A DNA stretch of 64,000 nucleotides from Holothuria scabra (GCA_037179385.1 CM074193.1:9259547-9323546), one strand, 5' to 3'. Shown: positions 32,230 to 45,690, numbered from the stretch's first letter. The notes: generated by a model from the letters alone, not told the origin. A program made the numbers and translations.

Positions 32230-35200
32230 TGCTTTGTCCCCCCCCCTCAAAATAATGTGCTTTGGCACTGTCCCTGTGTACAGTGAGTCTCATTTTACTT
32301 TGACAAAAATTTGTTAACACTTCAGTACCTAAGTCCAATGCTAGAAAACAAAAAACACAAAAAGGATCATGCTTTAGACATTTACTTCAAAATATGGTCC
32401 CCCCCTCCCTGCTTGGCTACGTTTTTGCCATAAACACAGTTATGCCCTTTCTTAGTTACTTAGAAAGGCATAAACTTACCCTCCACTCTGAGGACACAAA
32501 CTTTTTTTCTTTAATTCTTTATTTCTAATTGGTCATCCTTATCCAGGCTTCAAGATATTTTAACTTGTATGAAGTTGCACAAGGTTGCACAAAGTAAAGC
32601 GTAGAATGAATTGAGTCCAATAGTATTATACATCACACCCTACCAACTGATGCCATGATTTACAACTGTAAATTGAACAAGACACAGCCTGTTGCAGAGA
32701 CATTGTACACTTACAAAGATTTGAGTTGGTACCAACTGGTTCTGTAATAGAGGTCTTCAGAGTACCAGCTACAGTATGATAGATCAGACAGACAGAGTAT
32801 ACCAATCACCACCAACCTTTCCTTAAAATTTGATAATCTGTAATGATAAAAGTTTATTGTGATAGATAACTCACTATACAGTACTTTTCATTGTATTTAT
32901 CTCGTTCATAATCTGACAAAATCCTATCATTGTATTCTGTATATAAAGAAATTTATTACAGAAATAATAAATACTGTTCTGCAGCTCAGCAGAAGGGCAA
33001 CAGCAAGGTGATCTATTTTGTGGTTAATGACAAAATCACCTAATCTAAATACTACCTTGACCCTTTCATTTTTAATGAGAGTTAAAAAATTAGTTCTCAG
33101 ACTTATATTATTACAAACAGCTGTTACAGTGACAAAAACTTGTACAATCGAAGGGGTTACTAAGCAAACATAAAGCCAGCCAGCATGGACATGGATCATG
33201 AGGGGGAGATGTGTCTCCCTCACTTTTTTGGAAGGAGGAACATCGCCAAAGAGTCCCCTCCCCCTTTTTCCAAAATGATGAATTTTAACAAAATCTGTGA
33301 TGAATTAGGCCTTAGAGATTAAAATATAGACTGCTCACTTCTTGACTTCAAATGCTGACATCGTCAAATTTTAACATATTATAATTCAAGTTTGTAGCTC
33401 ATCCATGACCATGGATGTGTTTTCTGACAAATGGACCAAAAAAATGGATTATGATATTTGACCTTTACAGAGTTGCTTGTAACTGATAACACAAATTTTT
33501 CTGCAATTATTTACAGACACGCCTACCATAGGCCATGCAGCCTAGACTGCGGGCGCTTACAGTCCATAGTTAATAACTTATGTATGTAATGCACATTAGT
33601 CATATGTACTGTACAGTAGAGACTCTGAAAAATGAGAACCTTGTACTCTGGAGGAGTCACTATTTCCAGTTTTATGCCATGCTGGACAGCACTGTATTCA
33701 ACTTGAATGAATACTGTACTTCGTATGGACGGACCTGTCATCTTATGGAAAACTGTCCGAAATTCTGCTATATGGCGAATATGATGATGACATAGTAGCC
33801 AAATATCCCAAACTGTCCACTAACTGTCCGAAACTAAAACTGTCATTCTTTAAGAGCAACTTCAGTAACAATTACTCTAATGTATCAGATTATCACCAAC
33901 TACTGTATAAGAGCATGGTGCCAGAAGTACGGAGAATGTTTCCTGAAATTAAATAGCTAGTATTGCGATTGTTGTTAATTAGTCCTGCCAGTTCATGGGC
34001 AGCTGAACCTTTATTCTGTGCACTGAGATGAATTAACACCTGGCACAGAAGCACAATGACACAGTCTTGATTGAACCATCTCATGTTGTGTGAAGTTCTT
34101 AGGGACAAATTGGATGGCATAGATCCTCAACTTTATTGAAAAGTTCATCAATAGAAACCAGGATGTGAGACGCTCAAAGTATTTGGTTCTTTCAAATGAA
34201 TTGTCTGGAAAACTTTTACAGAAAACCTTTGCTAAAATAAAGAAATGAAACAGTTGTGTAAACATGGTTGTAATTATGTTATACTGCAGGTATACACAAA
34301 TGAAACTTGTCCTATCTGTCCTTCTATTTTATGTTTTTATTATTATTTTATGTCTGCTCATGCAAACAAAATACCATAATTATAAAGTAAGCACCAAATC
34401 ACATATTTTTACACACAAAAAACTACAAAATTTTCTCATGGTGGGAGGGGAGGACACTCCCTCCCACACCTTCCACCCTCTGGTATGCAAGCATGCTCAG
34501 GCTCTGTAGCTTTGCTCCCTCACAAATGGTGAAATGGTGAAATGGTGAAAAAGTCTGTCCCCCCACCTCTGAAGATGGATCCACCCCCATAAAAGCCTTT
34601 TTAAGTGTCACTGCAATGTGAGAGGAAGTGAACTATTTAGCTAACTAAGTGCAAAACCTGCCCTGGCAGGCAAACAGCTGTTTTGGGAATAAATCTAATG
34701 GGTAAAACATAGGCATGTTTGACAATTTCATAAGCCCCAGAAACCAGTATTTCTGTGTTGTTTCATTACACAGTAACCGCAACATTCTGTACACTGTGAT
34801 GTAGGGGATCAACCAATTTAATACTAGTTTATTACAAACAAACAAACAAACAAACAAACAAACAAACAAACAAACAAACAAACAAACAAACAAACAAACA
34901 AACACTTTATAACAGCTGACCAAAGTTTTTGAAAGTGATTCAAGGTTTAATTTTGATGTTCAGTAACTGCTTAAAGGGGAATGCAGACACCCCAATTTGG
35001 ATTACTGAGTAGTACTTGAATTAGTGTAGCAGTCAACCTCATTCCAAGACTGGCTTTTGTGAATCATGTGAAAATGTATTTTTAAACTTAATTTATGAAA
35101 TTTAGTTTTTAAAATTATGGAATCTATGAAATGCTTACCCTGAATATAAAATGTCTCAACCCTGAAATGGGAAAAGTTTCATGTTATAGTAGGGCTGATC

Positions 35201-35369
35201 AGTTAGATGTTGACCTCATCACTAGAAATTTTATTGCAGAGTTATAAGTTGGAAATGGTCCAATATTATAGAATGGTACATCTACTTACTTGAATGACCA
35301 AGAAAAATACCTGACAATGTCCCCATAACCTGGGAGATTCCATTTTATCAATGGGGTTATGAAAAGTGT
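32230..35369. other. No recognised gene; simple repeats only
   Basis: AT-rich DNA. The only clear structures are a triple AAATGGTG near 34526-34550 and the CAAA microsatellite at 34834-34902. Confidence 0.55.
34834..34902. repeat. (CAAA)n microsatellite, about 17 units
   Basis: A near-perfect tetranucleotide run. The opposite strand reads (TTTG)n and yields an artefactual (CLFV) protein. Confidence 0.97.
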
Positions 35370-37504
35370 GTCATGGACGGACATATGCAACTTTTACATT
35401 TATATGTGGTAATTATTTAATTCATAAACTATTCAGAGATTTGTCTGATTTTAATTGATGGAAGAACCCTGTTCCTTGGGCACACTGAAGTAGAAAGAAA
35501 TACCTTGAAACTTAATATATGTTTTCACATGATTGTTCGGGTCGAACGAAGCCATGTCCATCCATGACATCAGAATCGAAATTTTTTTTTCTTTAAAGCA
35601 CCGTAATGAATAATTTTGGGGGAAAACATGCTCAAGTATCAATCTTTGATATGTCTTTTTATGTGATAAAATTTGAGCAAAATTAATTAATATCACATGC
35701 ATCAAATTCATAATATAAATTTTGTCATGGACGGACACTCCATGAAATGTCCGTCCATGATAAAAACAGTCCTGTGCCAAATATACTTCTCTCATGATTG
35801 GTTAGGCAAAACCTTCACAGAATATGTCTCTGGAGAGTCTGTTTACATCAGTTCACCTTTACCTTGGGGCCAAAAGCAATGTGGCCACTCTGAAAAGCCT
35901 TCCACACATCTTCCCTCCATTGATAAATGCAGACTTATCAAATTCTTGAAACAAAAATTGTCTACATATTTGTTCAGTTCCATAATCTTTCACATCTATA
36001 TTTTGCACTCTGGAATTTCAACTGATTCCTGTGCTCTATTTGAGATAGCTGCCACAAAGAGTAAGACAGGGAGCCAGTGTCCATCATTATGGCAATACTC
36101 TACCCTCCTCATAGTGTTCAAGGGTCAGCAACTAGAGAGACATTCACTTTCAACATTTCAGCTGCCGAGAAGAAGTTCCATGAAAGTTTTCTGACGGAAT
36201 GAACAACCAGACTTTTCACCATTATGACATTTTCTAAGTACACTGTTGACTCTTATTGTTGATGTTCTGGAAATTTTTTAGTATTCTTGAGGATTTTTGA
36301 GGATTTTGGTACAAATGCTCCAGAGATATTACGATTCTGTGAAAATGTTGGTTCGAACAATTTTTACCTTGTACTAAATCAATGCCCCTCGACCTTCATG
36401 ATGCACTTCCCCATACTTGGGAAAAAATTTTCCACCATTCACCCCTAGTACTATAAAACATCAAATTACTAAAAACTTAAACATGCTAGTTCAGATGCGA
36501 ACAACTTTCTGTGTTTGCGTATCACCCTTCATCTGCATATTTAATTGAAAATGTTTTGAAAGGAAAGATTGTATTCCTGTGCATTTCTTGGTGACGAATT
36601 TGCACATCAACAATGAAAGAAAGGCTTTCCCAACACAGCCAGCAGGCCTACGCAACTTGCACTACATTTGAAAGTAACCCACATACACCAGGTACTGTAC
36701 TTTGTTGACAAAATGACCTCTAATAAACATCCCCCTTTTGAAAAATGCGACGCCCCCAGGGTGTTTATTAGGCTAAATACTGTAAGCACCCCATCTCGCT
36801 CAGTCAATATTTTTCTGCTATCAATTTTTCAATTGTCGGAATGCGAAATAATTTAGACGATCATTGCCATTGGTGACCGTCCATTCATACAACTAGAGAG
36901 CTGATGTTTAGAATATCTCTTTAAACACCATCTATGTACAGTTATACCCACTTTATTCTGAATGATGGCTACCGGTCAGATGAAGCTATGAATTTTCAAT
37001 TCTGAGTATGAAAACTCAATTCATGCAAATTTTCCCCAATCACAAAATTCCCCCCTTTGTGTATAATTCACCCCCAATTCCCCAATTTTCCAAATTTCAC
37101 CCCAAGCAATTCGAATTCACCCGTGCGGGTGCACTTGGACCACGGTTGAGAAGCACTGTTAACTAAATTTATATGTTGTTGGAAAGTAAATTTATTGAAG
37201 GGTTATGGTAGTTCCAACTTCAATGTTTACAGTAGCTGAAATGTTCGGTAAATGTAATCCGCCATTTTATTCCTATTTCCCTTCATCACTTTTTGACTTT
37301 GTCCGTCCATGACAAAAAGGTGTCCGTCCATGACAAACTTTGTTTAAGCACATGTATATCCAAGAGTAAATTGAATTTTTAAAACTAACTTCATGAATAC
37401 AATGTAGTAAGTAGTTGTCTTCCATCTGATCACATTTCATGATTTTTAATTTATATCCACCGCTATGTTGACTTTGCTGTTCGTCCATGACGTTCATCCA
37501 TGAC
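35370..37504. repeat. Cluster of GTCATGGACGGACA motifs in both orientations
   Basis: The motif or a one- to two-base variant occurs at 35370(+), 35553(-), 35724(+), 35748(-), 37301(-), 37321(-), 37481(-) and 37493(-). Two copies at 35724-35760 form an inverted pair. I noticed it nowhere else in the window. A transposon with iterated transposase-binding sites is one explanation; no transposase is recognisable between them. Confidence 0.6.
36721..36770. mobile_element. Short hairpin element with TAATAAACA ends
   Basis: TAATAAACATCCCCC and CCCAGGGTGTTTATTA are inverted around TTTTGAAAAATGCGACG. In reverse orientation it matches the left part of the element at 42517 (GGGGGCGTTACATTTTTGAA). Confidence 0.65.
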
Positions 37505-37509
37505 GCCAA

Positions 37510-38870
37510 AATTTGTGTGCCTTTTCTCCCTAATACCCACAAGTGAACACTGTTGGAGAGTCAGCCATAGCTGATGATTAAGGGGAGAATATGTAGCTTC
37601 AGTTACCATCAGGAATTAATTTTGAACTGACACAAGTTTAGAAAGAAATTTAAAATGAATACCAAAATGTCCACCTACATGAAACATTCTGAAAGCAATT
37701 GTGAGTGCAAATGCCCAATGAACTTCATATATAAATATTCTTTTTGCCTATTGAGCTTGCTATCAGGGCCCTGCTACGATCCATCTTAAAGGACATACGC
37801 AGTCATCCAAATCTCTTTTTGAAACAATAGCTCTTCTTCTTCTTCCTCTGTCAGGTATCTCTCATGATATTTTATGACTTACTGTAATATTGAATACCCA
37901 TCATAAACAAAGAGTTATTAAAATGCCTTGCAAATTTCAAGACTCCAAAAGAGAAAAGTTACCAAAAGGGTCATTCCATGTCAAATCACCCAATTTTTGA
38001 GAAAATTGTTGCTCAACCAACTCAAAATATTCCCAAAATATTTGTATGTGTAGACAGTGATGAAAGAAGCATATCCTGAAAACTTTGGCGAAATTCCTCA
38101 AATTTTGACCGAATTAAAATTCGTTGAAATTTCGCAAATCTGTGGCAAAATGACATTTTGGCATTTTTGTCAACTTTGAGGACCACTTTCTCAGCAAATA
38201 CATAACCCACCAGCCCTTTAATGATATAAGCATAATAAAACTATCCCATAGAACAGGTTTCTGTGATATGAAGCTTTTCAAATATTGTTTTGTGGAGTTA
38301 CGGCTTCCTAAAGTGGACCAAATTTGAATTTTTGACAATTTTTGTCACACGATTGGCCAAGTTTAGGGATCAATATCTCTGTAAGTGTAATACTCAGAGC
38401 CCTCTAATTTCTAGAGATAGTTTTCTGGTACACAAAGAAAGCAGAATGAAACTTTCAGGGATATCTTTTGTTTCAATTTGAAGAAGTGTTGCCTTAAAAA
38501 TGCCACTTTTTACTGAATTACGGCACACAGAGCATTTTGGGGGGCACAAATATCACTGACAGAGGCATGGAGAGTCACTGTATTTTTGGTTGTTTATTTG
38601 GTTTACAAAGTTCTTACAAAACTCAAAGTTTAACGGTTGTAGGTACTCTTATTTTAGATTTATCACCTTGCAAAGTTGCGTCGTCGCACAAAATGGCGCA
38701 TCTTTGGGGTCAAAAAAGTCAATGTGGGTCAAGTTCAAAAATTCTGAACATTTTTTGGGAGAAAGATACATCTGTCCTCTACATGATATTAAAAAATCCC
38801 GAGGGTTTTTTTCCTAAATGTTTTTTAAAAATTCCTCAAAGTCTGTCAGTTTTAATGCAGTTCTGCACAT
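37510..38870. other. No recognised gene
   Basis: AT-rich. Overlapping ORFs on both strands near 38000-38900 have no motif. GGGTCATTCCATGTCAAATC at 37970 has the look of a dispersed repeat, but I cannot pair it within this window. Confidence 0.45.
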
Positions 38871-38874
38871 ACCG

Positions 38875-39132
38875 TGTACATAAAAATGTACAGTGTATAT
38901 ATGTGCAGTACTATCATATACTGTATAATGCCTACACATACTATACCCATTCTCTGAAGAAACACAACCCTATTTAGCAGCCTTTGACAATGTCAAGAAG
39001 CTTTTAATGACTAAGAACATTACATTGGTTGTATTACTTCAGAGTCTGGACATAGTATGTGTAGGTATACAGTGTAAATGTGACATAGTACTGTACATAT
39101 TATACACTGTACATTTTTATATATGTGTGACA
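38875..39132. mobile_element. Long imperfect fold-back, ~95-base arms
   Basis: The left arm (38875-38968) and right arm (39029-39132) pair through AAAATGTACAGTGTAT, GTGCAGTACTAT/GTACAGTACTAT, CCTACACATACTAT and CTCTGAAG. The loop is about 60 bases. It could be a miniature element or, if transcribed, a hairpin RNA. Confidence 0.7.
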
Positions 39133-41500
39133 TTTAAACCTGTCATTTCAAAAACTGGTTTACTCTTATTTCTAGGTTTAATTCAATAACATCTTGAAAT
39201 ATAATATTGATAATATACACATCTTCACTTAAAAAATATTTATTACTTGAAAATTTCACATTACAGTACCTCTGCCTAAAGGGACAGCCAGAAAACTTTC
39301 CCTTGGTAAATTTGCACTATACATAAGGGATAATGGTCCATAAAAGATTCTTCTGGCTTCAGTGGATTATTGAAGTTTGTGCATGGTTTTATTTAACATG
39401 AACTTCAGAGGGAGGAATCAACACAAACATTGAAATAAGGCATTTGCAAACGTTGCGAGACAGTATTTTTGTCCCCTGCAAAATTTACGACATGAACCTT
39501 GGCATGGAAGGAAAAGGTGTTTTTACCAATTTGGCCCAGAATTTAGTTCACCGCATTCACTGGCATAGACAGGGGAGTAGTAATTCGGGTTCAAGTTGGT
39601 ATATGGGGTGGGTTGTAGGAATTAATAGAAATGTGGAATGCTATGTGCATATAAATTATGCTTATCATTTACAGGTTAGGTTATGAATAAATCTGAAGGA
39701 TAGAGGATTGCCATGGGAACTGGACTATAATATCCATGGCCAAAATACCACATTTATCTGGAAATGGTTGCCCCATTTTTTTCGAAATTCAGATTTCACA
39801 AAAGTTTAGAAATCAGGTAGCAGCAAGCTTCTTGCAATGCCTGCAGCCCTGCCCCCACTCTCCAAAATGCCTAGCCATAGAAATCTGGCAAAATAGGCTA
39901 TTACAGTGCTCATGCATGAAACTATGAAAAGGTCATTTAGAAATATCACTGAAAAAAGAAAACATTTAAAAAAATTTTTTTGAATTTCATCTTTCGGTGG
40001 CGCAGTTAGGGAGGGAACACGTTGACACCTCTAGGGGCAGAAAGGTTCCCTTTTATAAACTGGTCTCATCCCTAGGGCCTACATTGAGAGACATCCTTTG
40101 TTAACCTACAAGTTTTGCTGATGGTCTATTCCATGCGAATTCACATATTATGTTGCTGCATAGACCAAAGGAACATGTGTTTATTATTTTCTCAAAAATA
40201 AAAGGCTAGAAGGACTCAGATTTGTTGTGACTGGCTATGCACATGATCTCTTGCTATCAGTAGGCCTACAAGCAGAAACATCTCTGATGAGATGGTCATT
40301 ATTTATAGCACTTGAATGCTCGCAGTACATCCTTTAAATGGGTCACAGGGGCCATTTTCATCATGTTATTTGACCTGAAGGAGGAACATTACATATATGA
40401 AATTCTTGGAGCATTAGCATCAGACTTGTTTCCTTCCTTGGTAAAGTTCCAAATCGGTGTATATTTGCTCATGGGGTCAAAGACCTCTCCTGGGAGGGAT
40501 CCTTTTTTGAAAATTTGTCCTGGGACTGGTCAAGCAAAGACCCTTTCCAAATCTTTAGATATCCATTTACTTACTCTTGACCATAGTCAAGTGACCAAAT
40601 ATTAATGAGGTATATAGGCCCTTCTGGAAGTGAAAAATTGCATATAAATTTGGAGGCCCATATATCTGAAATTCAGCAGAATACTGCTAACCTGAAATCA
40701 GAAATTGCCATCAGAGGTCACATTTATTTAATTTGGGCCTTCTACTTCTTTCCTATGAAAGTTATTATCAGCATTCAAATTTATCAAAAAACTCAAAAGC
40801 AACATTTGGCATGAAAATATGGTTTTGCACATTTCTCAATACTTTTTAAAGGCTGTACATAACTTCCAAACTGCTTGAGCTATGGGCCCAAAATTCCAGT
40901 GGGTTCTTTTTGTACATGCAGCAATGTAATATACGAAAATCATCCAAATCTGAGATGGTCACCTGTGGATTTTTCTGAAAATTTGTTCATTTGGCAAGGA
41001 ATGGTCGAAAAGCAAGTAATCCCCTAACCTATGCTATGCCATGGTGTCTTTCCTACCTACTGTATACCATAGTATATCCTTGTTCTCCTTCTAAATAGCC
41101 ATTTCCTCAGTCTATGTTTCTAAACTAAAAACCTTAGGCCTATTATGCTATATTTCAACACTAAACATGTTAGTTTCCTCTCTATAGATATACTGTAGAG
41201 GAACTAATATTTTTAAAAGGGAGGAAACTAAAATTTCCAGGGGAAGAAAGTGGGAAACTAACAGGTCCACAAACAGTATTTACCTTCATCAATGATTAAG
41301 CCTTACTCCCTGGCCTAGGCAACAGGCACTCCTAATGTTGTTTTATATACACATATATTGTTACATGTATGGTGTAGCCTATATATAACAACATAACACA
41401 AGAAGTGCCTCTGGCCTATAGGCTAGGCCTAGGCCAGTAACAGAACTTAACAGCTACAGAACGATTTAATTTAATTTAATGTTTCGAGGGTCAGGAAACC
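39133..41500. other. No recognised gene
   Basis: AT-rich sequence with a small hairpin near 41170-41210 (TTTCCTCTCTATAG / CTGTAGAGGAACTA). No coding exon is supported. Confidence 0.5.
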
Positions 41501-41620
41501 ATTTGGCTCATCAAGGACCCTATGCCAGAGTGAGCTTGGATAAACACGCCAAACTTGGCCTTTCTTTTTTCGACTAGTACTCAGAGGTAATGAGGCAGGT
41601 GTGTACTAATTGCTCCTCTT
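41500..41620. repeat. Dispersed SINE/LINE-tail-like repeat, copy 2
   Basis: CTATGCCAGAGTGAGCTTGG and TACTCAGAGGTAATGAGGCA match the copy at 28740. It lies directly beyond the 3' end of the LINE remnant at 41682-42362, which suggests it may be that LINE's 3' tail or a SINE using it. Confidence 0.6.
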
Positions 41621-41681
41621 CTTCTTCTTCTTCAAAAAAGGTGACACATTCAAAGGACATGCTTTCACCATGCATGAGAGA

Positions 41682-42362
41682 CTAAATATGCCCAATAATA
41701 AAAGTGACAGGGTCCTTATGGATAGAGGCAACCTTCATTACACTGAGGGGAAGACGATTCCAATCCTTTAGGATTCGAGGCAGAAAACTAAATTTATAAC
41801 AGTTTGAACTAGTATGCAGGAGACAGAAATGTAAGTCGTGCATTAAATGGGTTCTACGAGTAGGCCACTGGAGACAATCAACAGGTATGAGACCATGAGC
41901 CTGGCCAAACACCTCTGGAAAAAAGGATCAATGTACTTTGTCTCCGTCTATGACCTTTTTACTTACAATTTCTCCCACAGCTACGGTCATATTTTTAGAA
42001 AATTTACCCACCCCAATGTCGTCTCGTCTATGACCTGAAGCTGCAACCTCTTGTTGTAGATCATCAATTTTTTTTTGCATTGTCATCATTCTATTCAAAA
42101 TTTTAACAGCTGAGCAGTTGCAATAGCAACAAAACCAGTGAAGAACTGGGGAATCATTTTCACTATCTTCAACTAAAGCACGGTATTGACTATCAATTAT
42201 CTTTTGACACGAGGCATGGAACCATAACTCACAGAGCTCACATTGAATTCCCTTATCATCCTTATTTACTACAACCCCACAGTCCCCACATTTATCCCGA
42301 GATTTCCTACCCTTCTCCAGCTGGGAAGAACTCGCCTGTCTTTGAGCTGAAGAATATGCCAT
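41682..42362 (-). pseudogene. LINE remnant: PHD-finger ORF1 abutting the ORF2 tail
   Basis: The start (42362-41928) encodes 144 residues with a PHD-type zinc finger: CGDCG near residue 25, then CELCELWFHASC, then HWFCCYCN near residue 105, followed by a coiled-coil-like segment. PHD-bearing first ORFs are known in CR1/L2-type LINEs. Just downstream, 41912-41682 reads NCYKFSFLPRILKDWNRLPL, the typical C-terminus of the reverse transcriptase ORF in that group. The endonuclease and nearly all of the polymerase are missing, so this copy is internally deleted and not mobile on its own. Confidence 0.8.
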
Positions 42363-42516
42363 TTCAAAAACAGGTCTAATTAGAAAAACTTACTTGATTT
42401 GATGATATGCACAGCTGTAAATAAGCAACATATACCCCCACGTGTACAGCATCAAATTAACAATACCTATATACAACCATACAACCTTGCTAGAATGGGG
42501 CGACCAACAGCAAAAA

Positions 42517-43711
42517 TACCGTATATTCTGTAATAAACCCCCCCGGGGGCGTTACATTTTTGAAAAGGGGGGCGTTTATTTGAGGGTATATTGGAATAAA
42601 AAATTAACTAATCGGCATCGGTAAAATTCTGCCATTCAACCCATCATTACCACCGATTATTTGTAAACTGAAAAAAAGGGCACAAATATACTTGAAACTT
42701 GCTCTTAATTTCATTAAAATTCCTGTGAATACCGTACTCAATCCTTCCCGCCAAAACGGAATGCATTGATAAGCACAAACGTATAAATTATACCCCTGCC
42801 ATGAGCGCGGTCGTTGGTTGGTTATTAGTGTGTGAAAATACTAAGCCTCGGGACGAATTTTTCTATTGAGTTTTTATGTGTTACGACGATCACATTTCCT
42901 ATGCTGATATAACCGGCTAGCGCAGCCGGGCGAGCCCCGTGCTAAATTCAACAAGAAACGACATCACAAATCTCTGCGTACTTGGATTTTTTGGGGATCT
43001 CACTTGCGTGCATTTCAATTGCAGATTATTTTCAAACAAGACATAAGTTTTGGACAAGAACTGCTAAAAATTTACGGGGATATTTATATCCGTAAGGAAC
43101 CATAGGATACGTTAATCGGGTGCAATTGTTTTGCTGCCCCAGAACCACTAAGATTATTATGATTGCGTATTTCTACATGGCCTCATTAAAGCGGGATTCT
43201 ACAGTACATGAACGCAACTACAACCCAGTACAGTAAAATACTGCAAATGTTCCGACATGATTGGGGGATGAAAACTAAACAGAGCATGATGTTTGCCTAA
43301 GAGCTAAATTATCAAAGGGTATGTGACATCGACTGAAAACAATCCTACTGTATCAACGACTGGTTTATATCTCCACTTTTGAAAAGAAAATGTCAGGCCT
43401 ACAAAAATGATATTCCATTCGCAAAACAAACGGAACTATTCCCAATATTTTCCAACTTGAACGATATGAACAAAGCAAGGGGCGCGTACTTTTATAGGGA
43501 CAAACACGTGTCTTCCCTCTTTCTAATAATCGGTAATCGGCATCGGGCCGACTGTTAAATTAAATGATGATTATGCATTACCGGTCAAACACTAGTTTTA
43601 TCTGTGGTTTGGGCCTGTAGTGCGGGAGGCCTTGGCCTACGCAGTTGTTAAAAATTTTGAGGGGGGGGGGCGTTTATTAGAGGGGGAGCGTTTATTACAG
43701 AATATACGGTA
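42517..43711. mobile_element. TIR element with TA ends, carrying a nested repeat copy
   Basis: TACCGTATATTCTGTAATAA at the left is inverted exactly at the right end (43692-43711). A TA at each outer edge fits a Tc1/mariner-type target, though TA could be part of the repeat. Subterminal parts carry GGGGGCGTTTATTAGAGGG-type words. A copy of the ~1-kb repeat family (42600-43593) fills most of it. Confidence 0.75.
42600..43593 (-). mobile_element. Dispersed ~1-1.5 kb repeat family, copy A (reverse)
   Basis: Its outer end reads AGTGTTTGACCGGTAATGC (minus strand, at 43593). It shares CCGGCTAGCGCAGCCGGGCG, ACGGGGATATTTATATCC and TTCCCGCCAAAACGG with the copies at 44708, 49134, 60114 and 63360. The middle segment present in copy D is missing. 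No ORF is shared between copies, so it looks non-coding. Confidence 0.8.
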
Positions 43712-43966
43712 ATCCATCAAAATCACATTTGGGAATAGGAATCCAAACACCATCCAATAGAAAAAAGCTAGAAAAATATCCAACAGGAAAAATAATGGCT
43801 GCAAAGAGGGGAAAAAAGGCCACGTGAGCGAACAAAAAAAGGGAAGGCACCCACGATCCTACGCACGTCTGCACCACACGGACATCAACAGACCATACTT
43901 AAATTTCTGAATTTCTTGGTTATCCCAGTTAAGAACATCTTTAGTGATGGCAATTCCTAAATACTT

Positions 43967-44100
43967 ACAGGGTTTTCCCTGGGCCTTTTGAACGTTGCGC
44001 CCCGCGACGTTCAAGCTTCAAAATCAAAGAGGCCGTGACGTTCAAAAAACGGCCGCAATGTTCAAAATTGCTGCCAGCTAGCCTCCATAATTTTTCTTCT
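43967..44100. repeat. Short GACGTTCAA-rich block
   Basis: Begins ACAGGGTTTTCCCTGGGCC, which resembles a hAT-type end, followed by repeated (C)GACGTTCAA and GACGTTCAAAA words. No partner end was found. Confidence 0.35.
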
Positions 44101-44707
44101 TTCTGTCAACGATTGATTTTGTTGTTCATACAATAAATGACAAAATCATTGACTTATTTGTAAAACTGGAGCTAACTTTTTTTAACTTCCATTCACATAC
44201 TACTGCATGCGAGTTGGAGCTCTGTATGTGTATCCCATAGGGCCTACTGCTGAACAAGTAACACGACAGTATTACTAACCTGCACTTGCCCTCGTTGGCT
44301 CCTATCAGGAAACTGTTGTGCTCACTCTGGAGCGCAGTAGCTACGTGGCACAACACGACTTGCACGACCAAAACACAAACGCCTGTTCTGCAGGTTAGAG
44401 GCGGGGCTAATGTTTGAGATTTCGGAAATTATCAATCAAACGAACGAGCCATGTCATTGTATCTTAACGATGAAATCCCACATATTTCCTGTTACTTCGT
44501 TCTTAAAACTAATGCCGAAATTCAGAAAATAAAGTTATGCGAACATACACTGCAGTCTAACCCCCCCTTAAATACTCCATCTCTGAACTGTTTTGCCGGA
44601 CTACAACCAAAGTTTTGGGAAATTTGATCGTAGCAAAAATGCAATGGGAGTATTAGAATTCCACACGAAGACGATTGGTTTCTATACGTAATTCCTACAC
44701 AGTAAAA

Positions 44708-45690
44708 CTGCATTGACGATGTCGCAAGTATGATTGGCTGATTAAAAGCAATAATGAACCAATCACGATGTTACGATGTTTCTTACGTAGTGTGCAGCAA
44801 ACTTCTTGGCCCACGCATGCACACGACTTACGTGCGTGTCCGTTTATTCCGCCAAACAAGACGTCATGTTTTGCTTAATGACATCATATGCATACGATCC
44901 ATTTCAAAATTTAAATTGTTCCCTGCATTGTGATTGGTTCAATTTCGTTGATTCTAGCCAGCCAATCACAACTCACGCCTTCGCCCATGTGATTTAGTGT
45001 GTGAAAATACTCGGTCTCGAGACAAGTTTTCCCGTTGAGTTTGTGTTACGACCATCGCCGGCTAGCGCAGCCGGGCGAGCCCGGTGCCAAATTCACCATG
45101 AAACGGCATCACAAATCTCTGCGTATGTGGATTTTTTCGGGGATCTGACTAAAGTGCATTTGAGTTGCATATTCTTTTTAAACAAGACTAAGTTTTGGAC
45201 TAGAACTGCTTAAAATGTACGGGGATATTTACATCCGAAAGGAACCACAAGATACGTTAATCAGGTGCAATTGTTTTGCTGCCCAGAACTGCTAAGATCA
45301 TGAATGATTGCTCTACATGGGGTTCGCTAAAACAGGAGAGAAGCCAGTACATTAACGCAACTACAACCCAGTGCAGTGAAAGAATGCAAATGTTCTGACA
45401 TGATTGGGGGATGAAAACTAGACAGAGCACGAAGTAGGCCTAAGAAATAAATTGTCAAAGGGCATGTGACATCGACTACAAACAGTTCTACAGTACTGTA
45501 TTTAACGGTTGATTTGTATCTCCACTTTTGAAGTGAAAATATTACGCCTACAAAAGTGGTATCCCGTGCGTAAAACGAACAGAAATATCCCCAATATTTT
45601 CTATCCTGAGCTGGTAATATTGCAAGCGGACCGGGCCCAATCATGTCAATTTTGGTGAGCGACGGGCGCGAAATAACGGCCAATCGGGGG
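44708..45690 (-). mobile_element. Dispersed repeat family, copy B (reverse)
   Basis: Carries AACCAATCACGATG, TTGTGATTGG-type CCAAT boxes, CCGGCTAGCGCAGCCGGGCG, ACGGGGATATTTACATCC and ATGATTGGGGGATGAAAACT as in copies A, C, D and E. Confidence 0.8.

Noticed and set aside
34645..34923. ORF with CLFV repeats like a membrane protein
   Set aside because: Translation of the (CAAA)n microsatellite.
35697..36194. 165-residue plus-strand ORF, the longest in the right half apart from the PHD region
   Set aside because: No domain, overlaps an opposite-strand ORF of 114 residues and the motif cluster; no splice or homology support.
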